A stretch of 64,000 nt of DNA from an uncultured Lachnospiraceae bacterium (GTDB taxonomy: Bacteria; Bacillota; Clostridia; Lachnospirales; Lachnospiraceae). The number at the start of each line of letters is the position of its first letter. The stretch's first letter is position 1. The translations under genes and the position numbers were made by a program. Positions 1 through 8,528 of this stretch are shown piece after piece. The notes beneath the pieces are model-generated. The model saw nothing but the letters and a program-made list of their open reading frames with translations, had not been told where the DNA came from and ran no database searches. The DNA is taken from NCBI GenBank assembly GCA_947173495.1, contig CAMWFQ010000002.1, positions 186,001-250,000 of the forward strand, given 5' to 3'.

Positions 1-457
1 GTGCCGAAATAATCAGTGCTGACTGCTGAGGAGAAAGGTAAGAAAGAATAAGAGCAATGGTCTGCGGGTGCTCATCCTGTATAAAATTGAGAAGCTGAGC
101 CGCATCCGTCTTACGCACAAACTCGAAAGGCTTCACCTGCAGCGATGCGGTAAGCTTTCCGATCACGCTCATAGCCTTTTCGTTTCCAAGTGCCTTCTCC
201 AGCAATTCCTTCGCATAAGTAATGCCGCCCTCCGCAATATACTGCTGAGCAAGGCATATCTGATAAAATTCCTCTATAATTTCTTCTTTTACCTGAGGTG
301 TAACGCTTCTTGTGTTGGCAATTTCAAGAGTCAGCTCCTCGATCTCCTCTTCCTTCAGATGTTTGAAGATCTGGGCTGATTTTTCCGGACCCAAAGCAAT
401 CAGAAGAATCGCCGCTTTCTGTATTCCGCCAATGCCCTCTTCACTGCTTTTGGCCAT
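1..457 (-). CDS. fliG: Flagellar motor switch protein FliG (N-terminal part, cut by window edge)
   Basis: FliG forms the rotor ring between the MS ring (FliF) and the FliM/FliN switch and carries the torque contacts with the stator. Only about 152 N-terminal residues are in the window; the rest lies to the left. The reading frame opens MAKSSEEGIGGIQKAAILLI and continues with the ALGPEKSAQIFKHL segment typical of the FliG N-terminal domain that binds FliF. The start at 457 has a strong AGGAGG ribosome binding site. It follows fliF by 42 nt, the usual order of the operon. Confidence 0.93.
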   Translation of the reverse strand, partial: MAKSSEEGIGGIQKAAILLIALGPEKSAQIFKHLKEEEIEELTLEIANTRSVTPQVKEEIIEEFYQICLAQQYIAEGGITYAKELLEKALGNEKAMSVIGKLTASLQVKPFEFVRKTDAAQLLNFIQDEHPQTIALILSYLSPQQSALIISA

Positions 458-499
458 GCCCGTTCACCTCCTCCTTTGTTTTCCAAAGATTCATATAAA

Positions 500-2107
500 T
501 TATCCCCATTCCTCATTTAACCAGTTCCGCAGGAGATTCGCTGCCGCCTCCGGATTTTCATCTATAAACCGTTCAATTAACTGTCTGGTTTCTGATACCG
601 GCTCTATTCCGATTCCCTCCAGTTCAACCTCCGGCTGAGACTGAAGAAGGCTTTCCACCGACAGCTCTTCCGGCTGCTCCTGCTCCTTCTCCGTACGCAT
701 ACTCCTTAAAACCACGAATGCAAGAAGCGCCAGTATCACTACGATCAGAGCGATCTGCATAATATCAGATCCGGAAACATGGAACCCTTCCCTGTCAAAG
801 AAAATATTCTCCGAGTAGGCAACTATGGCAATATTCTCCGCCGGGAATCCTGTTGCCTTGGCAACCACATCATAAAGCGACTGAGGCACCTCTATCTCCG
901 TCTGCCCGGCATTCGCCAGCTTGTATTCCTCCCACGATACGCCGTCCAGTTCCCCTCTGGTGTCCACATCTTCTTCTCTGATCAGATTCATGTTGACTGC
1001 AGTAAGAGAAATGGAAGAAGAAGCGTAATTGATAACGCCCGGCGACGTATCCGTATTCGTAATCCGCTCTGAGGGAACATACTGCTTTTCCTGCTCTGTT
1101 GTAGAGGAATTACTTTCGCCGTCATTCTGATAAACATATTCTGTCTGCGTCTGCTGCCCGTTGGAATCTGTTCCCGGTACATTTCCGCCCTCATTGGTGG
1201 ATTCCGAACTGAAGGTTCTCTCGGAAGCGAGATACCCCTGACTGTTTCCGTCCGGAACATAAAACTCATGATCCGTAACCTTGGTGGTAGAAAAATCCAT
1301 GTCAAGATTCACTGCCACCTCCACCTTGTTGAACAGGTTTGTTCCCAGCATCACCTGTCTGACGTCATTCTTTACCTTTGTTTCCCACTGGGATTTCACA
1401 CTCATCTGCGTGCTGGCCGCACCTGCCGATGTATATTCATTGTCACCGGAAAACAGAGTGTTTCCGGCCGTATCCGTAATGATGATCTTTTCCGTTGTTT
1501 TGTTTCCGATTGCGACAGCGGCAGCCCTCGCCATTCCGGCCGCAGTCTCTGCGTTGAATTCGTCCTCAAGTTCCAGAACAATCCACAGTCCGGATTCCTG
1601 TTCCTGCTGCACCAGCGTTCCCACGCTCTCGGGTATGTATAATTCCACCACTGCGCTTTTAACGGACGTGTATTTTCCGATCAGATCATTTGCCAGTCTG
1701 GTTTCCAGATACAGCTCATATCTTCTCTCTTTGTCTGCTTCAGTGGTACTGAATCCACCTTCTGTCACCTCGTCTATGGTATATGTATACGCCTGAATAT
1801 CATTTGCTGCCAAAAGCATACTCGCCTGGGACTGCTGTTTCTTGTTAATCCTGATCTGATAAGCGTCATCCGACACTTCATAGTCCAGCCCTTCATTTTC
1901 CAGGAGATCCGATACCTGAGACGCCTCCTTTTGCGATTCGCAGTTCAGCAGCAAAACATATTGCGGCTGCATCAGTATGGTAGCCAATATTGCAAATGCC
2001 AGGATGATTGCGGCACCCGACGATATAATAAATGTTTTCTGTTTTGTGGAAAACTTATTCCACCATTCAAGGACTTTATTCAATAGTCCTCTAAACCGCT
2101 CTGCCAT
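500..2107 (-). CDS. fliF: Flagellar MS-ring protein FliF
   Basis: FliF builds the membrane-embedded MS ring that seeds basal-body assembly. The 535-residue protein has a membrane segment at about residues 23-46, a periplasmic YscJ/FliF-type ring-building domain (LLNCESQKEASQVSDLL onward), a long polar Ser/Gly/Gln-rich insert around 290-345, a second membrane segment at about 445-465 (IMQIALIVVILALLAFVVL), and an acidic C-terminal tail ending RNWLNEEWG that would bind FliG. Length and architecture are normal for Clostridia. It lies between fliE and fliG. Confidence 0.96.
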   Translation of the reverse strand: MAERFRGLLNKVLEWWNKFSTKQKTFIISSGAAIILAFAILATILMQPQYVLLLNCESQKEASQVSDLLENEGLDYEVSDDAYQIRINKKQQSQASMLLAANDIQAYTYTIDEVTEGGFSTTEADKERRYELYLETRLANDLIGKYTSVKSAVVELYIPESVGTLVQQEQESGLWIVLELEDEFNAETAAGMARAAAVAIGNKTTEKIIITDTAGNTLFSGDNEYTSAGAASTQMSVKSQWETKVKNDVRQVMLGTNLFNKVEVAVNLDMDFSTTKVTDHEFYVPDGNSQGYLASERTFSSESTNEGGNVPGTDSNGQQTQTEYVYQNDGESNSSTTEQEKQYVPSERITNTDTSPGVINYASSSISLTAVNMNLIREEDVDTRGELDGVSWEEYKLANAGQTEIEVPQSLYDVVAKATGFPAENIAIVAYSENIFFDREGFHVSGSDIMQIALIVVILALLAFVVLRSMRTEKEQEQPEELSVESLLQSQPEVELEGIGIEPVSETRQLIERFIDENPEAAANLLRNWLNEEWG

Positions 2108-2140
2108 AGCTTCCCGCCCTTCTTCCGTTCTTTAGCCGCA

Positions 2141-2461
2141 TCAGATCTGCATCTGCATAATTTCTTTATATGCTTCGAGGAACTTATCGCGTATCGTCAC
2201 CGTATACTGCAGTGCCGTAGAGGCTTTCTGAAGCGCATTGGTCAGCTCATGGGTATTCTCCGTTTCCCCCAGCGCCCATCTGATCTTCTCATTTTCCGCA
2301 TCGGAAAGGTAAGCATTTGTGTTATTCAGACTTTGAACCGCCTTCTCAAAAAGACTGCCAAACTCCCCGGAAGAAACATTTTTCCCTTCTTTCAAAGAAT
2401 AGTCTTCCGCCGCCTTTTTGATGATATCCGACGATATATTATATAAAGATGAGACGTCCAT
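2141..2461 (-). CDS. fliE: Flagellar hook-basal body complex protein FliE
   Basis: FliE is the small adaptor joining the MS ring to the proximal rod. The 106-residue product has the family's C-terminal helix (LQKASTALQYTVTIRDKFLE, then AYKEIMQMQI), which matches the conserved FliE ending. The start at 2461 has an AGGAGG-type site upstream. It sits between flgC and fliF with gaps under 35 nt, so it is almost certainly cotranscribed with them. Confidence 0.93.
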   Translation of the reverse strand: MDVSSLYNISSDIIKKAAEDYSLKEGKNVSSGEFGSLFEKAVQSLNNTNAYLSDAENEKIRWALGETENTHELTNALQKASTALQYTVTIRDKFLEAYKEIMQMQI

Positions 2462-2479
2462 TTTCTTTTATCCCTCCTG

Positions 2480-2926
2480 TTACTGTGCCATCTCAAGGCC
2501 CTTCATAGCAATACTCTTACTTGCATTAAACGCAGTGGCATTTGCCTCATAGGAACGGCTTGCGTCAATCAGGTTTGTCATTTCAGTTATAATATTTACA
2601 TTGGGATATGTAACATAACCGTTTTCATCGGCATCCGGGTGAGACGGATCATAAACCATGTTCATCTGGGTCTTTGTGTCCTCTGTCACTTTGCCGATCC
2701 GCACTCCCTGTCCTTTAAATTTATCGCTTGCGCTCCCCAGAAAACTGCTGAAGGATGCGGTTCTGTGCGGACGCTCTTCAAACGTCACCACCTTGCGTCT
2801 GTAAGGCGTCCCGTCCTCCGTTCTGGTCGTATGCGCATTTGCAAGGTTCTCTGCAATGGTATCCATACGATAGCGCTCGGCCGTCATACCCGAGGCATTG
2901 ATGTTAAAGGAATTGAAAATACTCAT
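2480..2926 (-). CDS. flgC: Flagellar proximal rod protein FlgC
   Basis: FlgC is a rod subunit of the flagellar basal body. The N-terminus (FNSFNINASGMTAERYRMD, then AENLANAHT) is the conserved rod/hook motif, and the C-terminus (NLIDASRSYEANATAFNASK) is the matching coiled-coil end. At 148 residues it has the normal length. The start has a strong AGGAGGAGA site. It follows flgB by 20 nt. Confidence 0.96.
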   Translation of the reverse strand: MSIFNSFNINASGMTAERYRMDTIAENLANAHTTRTEDGTPYRRKVVTFEERPHRTASFSSFLGSASDKFKGQGVRIGKVTEDTKTQMNMVYDPSHPDADENGYVTYPNVNIITEMTNLIDASRSYEANATAFNASKSIAMKGLEMAQ

Positions 2927-2946
2927 TTCGTTCTCCTCCTGATCTT

Positions 2947-3336
2947 TTATTTCATCACCATTTTCAAATTGGCAAACTCCTGATTAATGCAGTCGCGCAA
3001 CCCGTTATACATAATCTGATTTGATGTCAGCTCCACACCCTCTGTATCCGGATCCACATTATTACCGTCCAGACGGTAGGAAAAACTGGCAGAATCTGTA
3101 TATACGCGGGGTCTCAGATTCAGACGGGACACCCGCGCGACCTTAGCGTCCACCGTCTCATATCTGGAATTGCCCATAGCCTGGCGCAGCTGCGTTCCAA
3201 AATCAATATCCTGCCGCTTATACCCGGGGGTATTTACATTGGCATAGTTGTTGGAAAGTATCTCGTTTCGCTGCCAGGAGGCATCCGCCGCCTTACTGAG
3301 CACATTTACATAGTCAAACACATTACTGTTAAGCAT
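2947..3336 (-). CDS. flgB: Flagellar basal-body rod protein FlgB
   Basis: FlgB is the first rod protein and the first gene of the flagellar cluster seen here. The 129-residue product has the rod motif RNEILSNNYANVNTPGYKR near the N-terminus and a short C-terminal helix. A GGAGG site precedes the ATG. A vegetative-type promoter lies 40-65 nt upstream (see separate entry). Directly upstream is codY, the order also known from Bacillus subtilis. Confidence 0.95.
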   Translation of the reverse strand: MLNSNVFDYVNVLSKAADASWQRNEILSNNYANVNTPGYKRQDIDFGTQLRQAMGNSRYETVDAKVARVSRLNLRPRVYTDSASFSYRLDGNNVDPDTEGVELTSNQIMYNGLRDCINQEFANLKMVMK

Positions 3337-3373
3337 ACCATTTTCCTCCAGACTTTTTGCCCATTCCTAATCT

Positions 3374-3401
3374 ATTATAAAATATCTGTTCAAAAATACA
3401 A
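3374..3401 (-). promoter_or_regulatory. Candidate sigma-A promoter for the flgB operon
   Basis: Read on the minus strand, TTGTAT (3396-3401) and TATAAT (3374-3379) are separated by 16 bp and lie just upstream of flgB. This would let the flagellar operon be transcribed independently of codY. The hexamers are seen; function is inferred. Confidence 0.6.
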
Positions 3402-3458
3402 GGTTTTTTTCGCAATTATTCATGACGGCTTTAAAGGCTTTCGTGCCTATTATACCGT

Positions 3459-4244
3459 TTATTTCAGATTTTCTTTTTTCAGCTTTTCCACCTCGTCAAA
3501 GACCATATCGTTCAATACTTTAATGTAGGTTCCTTTCATTCCCGAAGACCGGGACTCAATTACGCCGGCGCTCTCAAATTTGCGCAATGCATTTACAATC
3601 ACGGAACGGGTGATCCCCACCCGGTCTGCAATCTTACTTGCCACCAGAATTCCCTCCATGCCATTTAATTCTTCAAAGATATGTACCACCGCTTCCATCT
3701 CTGAGTAAGAAAGGGTGTTAATCGCGGATTTAATCACGGAAAGCTTCCGGTTCTCCTCTGCGCTCTCTTCATTCACGGCGCGCAGCATCTCCAGCCCTAC
3801 CACCGTAGTACCATACTCGCAGAGAATAATATCGTCAATCTCATACTGTCCTTCACATTTATAAATGAACAGCGTACCCAGCCTCTCTCCGGCAATCTCG
3901 ATCGGCGTAATGATCGCCTGGAATCTTCTCACATCATTTTCTTCAAAACCAAGGGCTTCCAGATTTACATTCTCCTTCGTAGATAAAACGGCAAGGAGTC
4001 TTTCGTTCAACATGGGATCAATGAAACCGCCCACCTGATCTACGATCATATCTATGATGGATTCTACCCCTTTGGCATCTCCTATTCCAAGCACCTTTCC
4101 CTTCCTGCTGATCACAAGTACATTGGAGGCTAATATCTCACACAATACCGAACAGATATCGTTGAATACTACCTTGCTGGAGTTATTATTATGAAGTAAT
4201 TTACCGATCTTTCTGGTCTTATCTAGTAGCTGCACACTGCTCAT
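3459..4244 (-). CDS. codY: GTP-sensing pleiotropic transcriptional repressor CodY
   Basis: CodY senses GTP and branched-chain amino acids and represses nitrogen, stationary-phase and often motility genes. The 261-residue protein has the N-terminal GAF domain (LLDKTRKIGKLL start, VVFNDICSVLCEIL) and a C-terminal winged helix with the signature ASKIADRVGITRSVIVNALR, followed by LRKFESAGVIESRS. An AGGAGG site precedes the ATG. It lies between topA and flgB and has its own promoter and a possible CodY box upstream. Confidence 0.97.
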   Translation of the reverse strand: MSSVQLLDKTRKIGKLLHNNNSSKVVFNDICSVLCEILASNVLVISRKGKVLGIGDAKGVESIIDMIVDQVGGFIDPMLNERLLAVLSTKENVNLEALGFEENDVRRFQAIITPIEIAGERLGTLFIYKCEGQYEIDDIILCEYGTTVVGLEMLRAVNEESAEENRKLSVIKSAINTLSYSEMEAVVHIFEELNGMEGILVASKIADRVGITRSVIVNALRKFESAGVIESRSSGMKGTYIKVLNDMVFDEVEKLKKENLK

Positions 4245-4275
4245 ATTGTACCTCCTGGAACATCCTTTCCCGCAT

Positions 4276-4304
4276 ATTGTATCACACGCCCTCTACAATT
4301 ACAA
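4276..4304 (-). promoter_or_regulatory. Candidate sigma-A promoter of codY
   Basis: On the minus strand TTGTAA (4299-4304) and TACAAT (4276-4281) are separated by 17 bp, about 30 nt upstream of the codY start. A possible CodY-binding box lies about 40 bp further upstream. Confidence 0.6.
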
Positions 4305-4345
4305 TGACTATACGGAAGATTCTATATAATTCCAATTGTTTCCGA

Positions 4346-4360
4346 AATTTTCTGACATAT
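4346..4360. promoter_or_regulatory. Possible CodY box upstream of codY
   Basis: The 15-mer AATTTTCTGACATAT matches 12 of 15 positions of the Firmicutes CodY consensus AATTTTCWGAAAATT. It lies upstream of the codY promoter, so it could mediate autoregulation. A three-mismatch site in A+T-rich DNA can arise by chance. Confidence 0.35.
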
Positions 4361-4405
4361 TTCAAATATCATAATCACGTATTTCTCCGGATGCTTCGTC
4401 TTCAG

Positions 4406-4450
4406 AATATTTTATCCCAGGATACTTTATCTCAGGATATCTTATCCTGT
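4406..4450. repeat. Three tandem 15-bp repeats across the topA stop codon
   Basis: Read on the plus strand, three 15-bp units follow one another: aatattttatcccag, gatactttatctcag and gatatcttatcctgt. The unit nearest topA encodes its last residues (QDKIS) and includes its stop codon; the other two lie in the spacer toward codY. This looks like replication slippage duplicating the gene end. Confidence 0.7.
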
Positions 4451-6510
4451 GCTTTCTCAACGTAACCACAGTTCTCATCTGTACACGCAAGGTTATGCCC
4501 CTTATAGATCATCATGGAACCGCACCTGGCGCATTTTTTCTCAGCGGGTCTCTGCCAGACCATGAAATCACACTCCGGATTATTGATGCATCCATAATAT
4601 TTCCTTCCCTTTTTGGTTTTCTTAAGCACAATATCCTTACCGCACTTTGGACACAGGACACCGGTTTTCTCATAATACGGCTTTGTATTGCGGCACTCCG
4701 GGAACCCGGGACATGCAAGGAATTTTCCGAAAGGACCATATTTGATCACCATCTGTCTGCCGCAGAGCTCGCATGTCTCATCTGAAAGCTCATCTGCAAT
4801 CTGCACTTTCTCCAGTTCCTTCTCCGCCATGATTACCGCTTCATCCAGATCGGGATAAAAATTGGATATCACAGTCTTCCAGTCTACCAGTCCTTCTTCC
4901 ACGCCATCCAAAAGTGCTTCCATGTTGGCAGTAAAATTCACATCCACAATAGAAGGAAAGGCATATTTCATCATCTGATTCACCGTCTCGCCCAACTCTG
5001 TGACATAAAGATTTTTGTTTTCCTTTACCACATAACGCCTTGCAAGAATGGTGGTAATGGTCGGCGCATACGTACTCGGTCTTCCAATTCCCAGTTCCTC
5101 CAGCGCACGGACTAAAGAAGCCTCCGTATAGTGAGGGGCGGGCTGTGTAAAATGCTGCTTTTCCTCCAGTCCTGCCAGCGTAAGCTTTGTGGATGTATCG
5201 ATCTCTTTGATCAGCATATTGCCTTCTTCTTTATCCTCTTCCTGGGTATAAACGCTCATGAATCCGTCAAAGACGAGTTTGGAGGCAGCTACCGTAAAAA
5301 GATGCTCTCCGGCATCAATTTTTATCAGCGTGGTCTCATACCTGGCTTCTTTCATTCTGCTGGCGGCAAACCGCTTCCATATCAGCTGATACAGCCGCAA
5401 CTGATCTCTGGAGAGAGAGTCCTTCAGCATCACCGGCGTACGATTTAAGTCGGCAGGCCGGATAGCCTCATGCGCATCCTGGATTTTTTTGTCACCCTTT
5501 TTTGTATCCTCCCTCTCTCCCGCTGCGTATTCCTCCCCATAGTTCTTCTGGATATACTGATATGCCATACTTTCCGCTTCCTGAGAAACTCTTGTGGAAT
5601 CTGTCCTCAGATAGGTGATCAGGCCTGTTACTCCCTGGCCTTTGATCTCTATTCCCTCATAAAGCTGCTGCGCCAGCCGCATCGTTTTCTGAGTGGAAAA
5701 ATTCAGTACCTTGCTGGCCTCCTGCTGCAGAGTAGACGTGGTAAAAGGCAGCGGCGCCTTTTTGCACCTCTCCCCCTTCTTCACTTCGCTGACCTTAAAG
5801 TCAGCATGCTCTATCTCTTTCATAAGCCGGTCCATTTCCTCCCTGGAGGAAATGACAGCCTTTTTTCCTTTTTTTCCGTGATATTTGGCTACCAGCGGTT
5901 TCTTCTCGCCGGCAATCCGGAAAGAAGCGTCCAGCGTCCAGTATTCTTCCGGTATAAAACTGTTAATCTCCTCGTCCCGGTCGCAAATGATGCGCAGGGC
6001 AACCGACTGTACCCGTCCGGCGCTCAGACCGCGCTTGATCTTATTCCACAGAAGCGGCGAAATACGGTATCCCACCATACGGTCAAGAACCCGCCTGGCC
6101 TGCTGGGCGTTTACAAGATCCATATCGATCTTCCGGGCATTTTTCAGGGACTCCTTTACCGCACTCTGCGTGATCTCGTTAAATGTAATGCGGTAAACTT
6201 TCTTATCCTCCAGCTTCAGCGCCTTCATAAGATGCCAGGAAATCGCCTCTCCTTCACGGTCCGGGTCGGTCGCCAGATAAATTTTATCCGCCTTTTTGAC
6301 TTCTTTCCTGAGTCTGGCCAGAATATCTCCTTTCCCCCGGATTGTAATATATTTCAATTCATAATCATGTTCAACATCCACTCCAAGCTGACTCTTGGGA
6401 AGATCCCGCACATGTCCATTGCTTGCAACCACCTCATAGCTGGATCCAAGGAACTTTTTGATGGTTTTCACCTTGGCCGGTGACTCCACAATTACCAGAT
6501 ATTTAGCCAT
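4432..6510 (-). CDS. topA: DNA topoisomerase I
   Basis: Type IA topoisomerase that relaxes negative supercoils. The 692-residue protein begins with the Toprim domain (YLVIVESPAKVKTIKKFLG, and the acidic DPDREGEAISWH motif). The active-site tyrosine is in LITYLRTDSTRVS at about residue 295. The C-terminus carries three four-cysteine zinc ribbons (CELCGRQM..CPGFPEC, CPKCGKD..CINNPEC, CARCGS..CTDENC). Start is supported by AAGGGG upstream and by a clear promoter. The last residues lie in a short tandem repeat. Confidence 0.98.
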   Translation of the reverse strand: MAKYLVIVESPAKVKTIKKFLGSSYEVVASNGHVRDLPKSQLGVDVEHDYELKYITIRGKGDILARLRKEVKKADKIYLATDPDREGEAISWHLMKALKLEDKKVYRITFNEITQSAVKESLKNARKIDMDLVNAQQARRVLDRMVGYRISPLLWNKIKRGLSAGRVQSVALRIICDRDEEINSFIPEEYWTLDASFRIAGEKKPLVAKYHGKKGKKAVISSREEMDRLMKEIEHADFKVSEVKKGERCKKAPLPFTTSTLQQEASKVLNFSTQKTMRLAQQLYEGIEIKGQGVTGLITYLRTDSTRVSQEAESMAYQYIQKNYGEEYAAGEREDTKKGDKKIQDAHEAIRPADLNRTPVMLKDSLSRDQLRLYQLIWKRFAASRMKEARYETTLIKIDAGEHLFTVAASKLVFDGFMSVYTQEEDKEEGNMLIKEIDTSTKLTLAGLEEKQHFTQPAPHYTEASLVRALEELGIGRPSTYAPTITTILARRYVVKENKNLYVTELGETVNQMMKYAFPSIVDVNFTANMEALLDGVEEGLVDWKTVISNFYPDLDEAVIMAEKELEKVQIADELSDETCELCGRQMVIKYGPFGKFLACPGFPECRNTKPYYEKTGVLCPKCGKDIVLKKTKKGRKYYGCINNPECDFMVWQRPAEKKCARCGSMMIYKGHNLACTDENCGYVEKAQDKIS

Positions 6511-6543
6511 AAAAAATAACCCCTTTATCCTTTTTTAAACTGG

Positions 6544-6572
6544 ATTATATAACAACTTCCTCACGGTTTCAA
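6544..6572 (-). promoter_or_regulatory. Sigma-A-type promoter of topA
   Basis: On the minus strand TTGAAA (6567-6572) and TATAAT (6544-6549) are spaced by 17 bp, 34 nt before the topA start. This is a near-consensus vegetative promoter and separates topA from the upstream prepilin-peptidase gene. Confidence 0.7.
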
Positions 6573-6661
6573 GTGTAAAATATTCTGACTCTTCCTATTA
6601 TAAAGTAATCTGTTCAGAAAATTGGAAAACGTATTCCCAACCGGCGGCCGCCCCATTATTC

Positions 6662-7198
6662 CTACTGCACGATCCTGTCCGCAGAAAGCATAACCGCAAA
6701 AATTCCCGCAGAAAGATAAGGACCAAATGCCAGACTTCTTCCGCTTCCGAAGAACTTCATCCGCAGGAAATGGATCGCGGCCGCTAAAAGTGATGCAATA
6801 AAAAGTGCCGGCAGAACTTTATTGAGTCCAAGCAGCAGTCCCGCTGCCGCCATCAGTTTGATATCGCCGCCGCCGATTCCCTTTTTCCGGCTTGTCCGGT
6901 AAATAGCATACAGAATGCCCCCCGCGGCAAGCATCCCGCACAGATATTCCTGCCAGTGAGCGATATCCTGTATCAGCCGGATCATCCCCAGCATCCCTAC
7001 GGCCAGATTCAGCCAGGGCGGAATCCGGCCGGTAGTTTCATCTATGATCCCTATCGCCAGAAGAAGCGGCACACACATACAATACAGAATTCTCTCCGGC
7101 TGCCGCCCTGCCGTCCCTGCCATCCAGAGACAGAGCAATGACGCCAGAAGCAACAGGCGTAGTCTATTCCTCCATGATCTCATACTGCATCCACTCAT
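6662..7198 (-). CDS. Prepilin peptidase (A24 family, peptidase domain only)
   Basis: Membrane aspartyl protease that would cleave type IV-pilin-like leaders. The two catalytic aspartates are in IGIIDETTGRIP (about residue 53) and GIGGGDIKLMAAAGLLLG (about residue 112, GxGD motif). About six hydrophobic segments fill the 178 residues. The N-terminal methyltransferase domain of PilD is absent, as in many Gram-positive enzymes. The ATG at 7198 or an internal ATG at 7183 could be the start; both overlap the end of the small gene upstream. No pilin gene is in the window. Confidence 0.85.
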   Translation of the reverse strand: MSGCSMRSWRNRLRLLLLASLLCLWMAGTAGRQPERILYCMCVPLLLAIGIIDETTGRIPPWLNLAVGMLGMIRLIQDIAHWQEYLCGMLAAGGILYAIYRTSRKKGIGGGDIKLMAAAGLLLGLNKVLPALFIASLLAAAIHFLRMKFFGSGRSLAFGPYLSAGIFAVMLSADRIVQ

Positions 7199-7340
7199 AT
7201 TTGAGCTTTGTACCCTCTGTAATCCCGGGCGGCAGCAGAGCCCTTGCCACCAGTTTCAGGTCTTCAGTCTCCTGATCGGTTCTTTTTAAATTGGCATAAT
7301 CGCCATCTAAACTTATGACCTCATAATAAAATGTATTCAT
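7164..7340 (-). CDS. Small conserved protein, DUF3006-like shape
   Basis: A 58-residue protein starting MNTFYYEVISLDGDYANLK. The ATG at 7340 has GGAGG upstream and is preferred over an in-frame GTG at 7352. The pattern of a short beta-rich opening, LVARALLPPGITEGTKL and a tyrosine/glutamate-rich end resembles the DUF3006 small-barrel family, but this is by eye only. It is tightly packed between dprA and the prepilin peptidase, whose start it overlaps, so translational coupling is likely. Function unknown. Confidence 0.6.
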   Translation of the reverse strand: MNTFYYEVISLDGDYANLKRTDQETEDLKLVARALLPPGITEGTKLKYEWMQYEIMEE

Positions 7341-7368
7341 TTTCTCCTCCACTATTCATTTCGTCCGA

Positions 7369-8499
7369 TTACTGCCTGGAAAAATAATTTCCCACTGTCT
7401 GCTTCGCTCTGCCCTCCATACATAAAAGGATCAGATTCTGCCGTAACTGTGAAAGATCTATCGCAATCCCCATCCTTCGCATATCCTCCAGGATCTCGTC
7501 TGCTGATTTTGGATAATAATCCAAAAAGCTTATTGTCTCCTGTCCGCTGCCGCCTTCTTCAAATCCTGTTTCTTCCGCCCCCTCAGAGAGCCTGCTTTCT
7601 TTCGCCGATCCTGCCAGTTCCTTTCTGTTTCCCAAAAGCGCTATCTCCGCAAGAAAGTCCTCTGGAGAAAGGGCAATCCCCGCCCCCTGACGAAGCAGCA
7701 GGTTGCATCCATCGCTTAACCGGTCCGTGAGACGCCCCGGTACTGCATAAACATTTTTTCCCTGCTCCAAAGCCATATCCACCGTAATACAGGTTCCGCT
7801 TTTCAGCCTTGCCTCTATCACGAGCACCAGATCGGACAGCCCTGCCACAATACGGTTTCTCTCCGGAAACAGTCCTCTGGACGGCTTCATTCCCGGAGGA
7901 AACACTGACAATATTCCGCCTCCCTCTTCCAGGATTTTCCGGTAGAGCTCTCTGTTTGACAGGGGATAACACACATCGACTCCGCATCCCAAAACCGCGT
8001 AGGTTCTGCCTCCCTCTTCCAGTGCCGCCTGCTGGGCCAGCCCATCGATTCCCCTGGCCATACCGCTTATCACACTGACACCGGACCGGGCCAGTTTCCC
8101 TGCAAAAGCTTTTGCCATATCCCTCCCATATCCTGAGCATTCTCTGGCTCCGATCACCGCCACTGCAGGAGCTCTTTCTTCCGGAAGACGTCCCAGACAG
8201 TAAACAGCGTAAGGCGGGTTCTTCAGCTTTCTTAATCGTTCCGGATATTTCTCATCCTCAATGGTATAAAAGGCAATCCCGTCCGCTGTCATTTTATCAT
8301 AAACTTTCTGAGGGTCAAATATTTTATTAAATTCCAGGATCCTCTGAACGGCTTTTTCTTTCAGAACCGGCTTGAGCGCATCAGGCTTTGCCAGACAAAC
8401 CTTTTTTGCGCTTCCAAAATGTTTCAGAAGCTTCCCGATGGTCCGGTCTCCTGCGCCGGGCAGATTATGAAGCCAGAACTGAAATACTTTCTCTTCCAT
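7369..8499 (-). CDS. dprA: DNA-processing protein DprA
   Basis: DprA loads RecA on incoming single-stranded DNA during natural transformation. The Rossmann-type core is clear: YPERLRKLKNPPYAVYCLG, VAVIGARECSGYGRDMAKAF, SGMARGIDGLAQQAALE, TYAVLGCGVDVCYPLSN and RNRIVAGLSDLVLVIEA. A SAM-like N-terminal region and a winged C-terminal end (ADEILEDMRRMGI) are present. An upstream in-frame TTG at 8538 exists, but the ATG at 8499 with AAGGAAGGG upstream is the better start (376 residues). It follows the ComM ATPase, a common pairing. Confidence 0.95.
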   Translation of the reverse strand: MEEKVFQFWLHNLPGAGDRTIGKLLKHFGSAKKVCLAKPDALKPVLKEKAVQRILEFNKIFDPQKVYDKMTADGIAFYTIEDEKYPERLRKLKNPPYAVYCLGRLPEERAPAVAVIGARECSGYGRDMAKAFAGKLARSGVSVISGMARGIDGLAQQAALEEGGRTYAVLGCGVDVCYPLSNRELYRKILEEGGGILSVFPPGMKPSRGLFPERNRIVAGLSDLVLVIEARLKSGTCITVDMALEQGKNVYAVPGRLTDRLSDGCNLLLRQGAGIALSPEDFLAEIALLGNRKELAGSAKESRLSEGAEETGFEEGGSGQETISFLDYYPKSADEILEDMRRMGIAIDLSQLRQNLILLCMEGRAKQTVGNYFSRQ

Positions 8500-8528
8500 T
8501 TTTGTTATCTTTCCCTTCCTTCTCTTCT

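Noticed and set aside
5470..6483. 337-codon open frame opposite topA
   Set aside because: Antisense shadow of the Toprim and catalytic domains.
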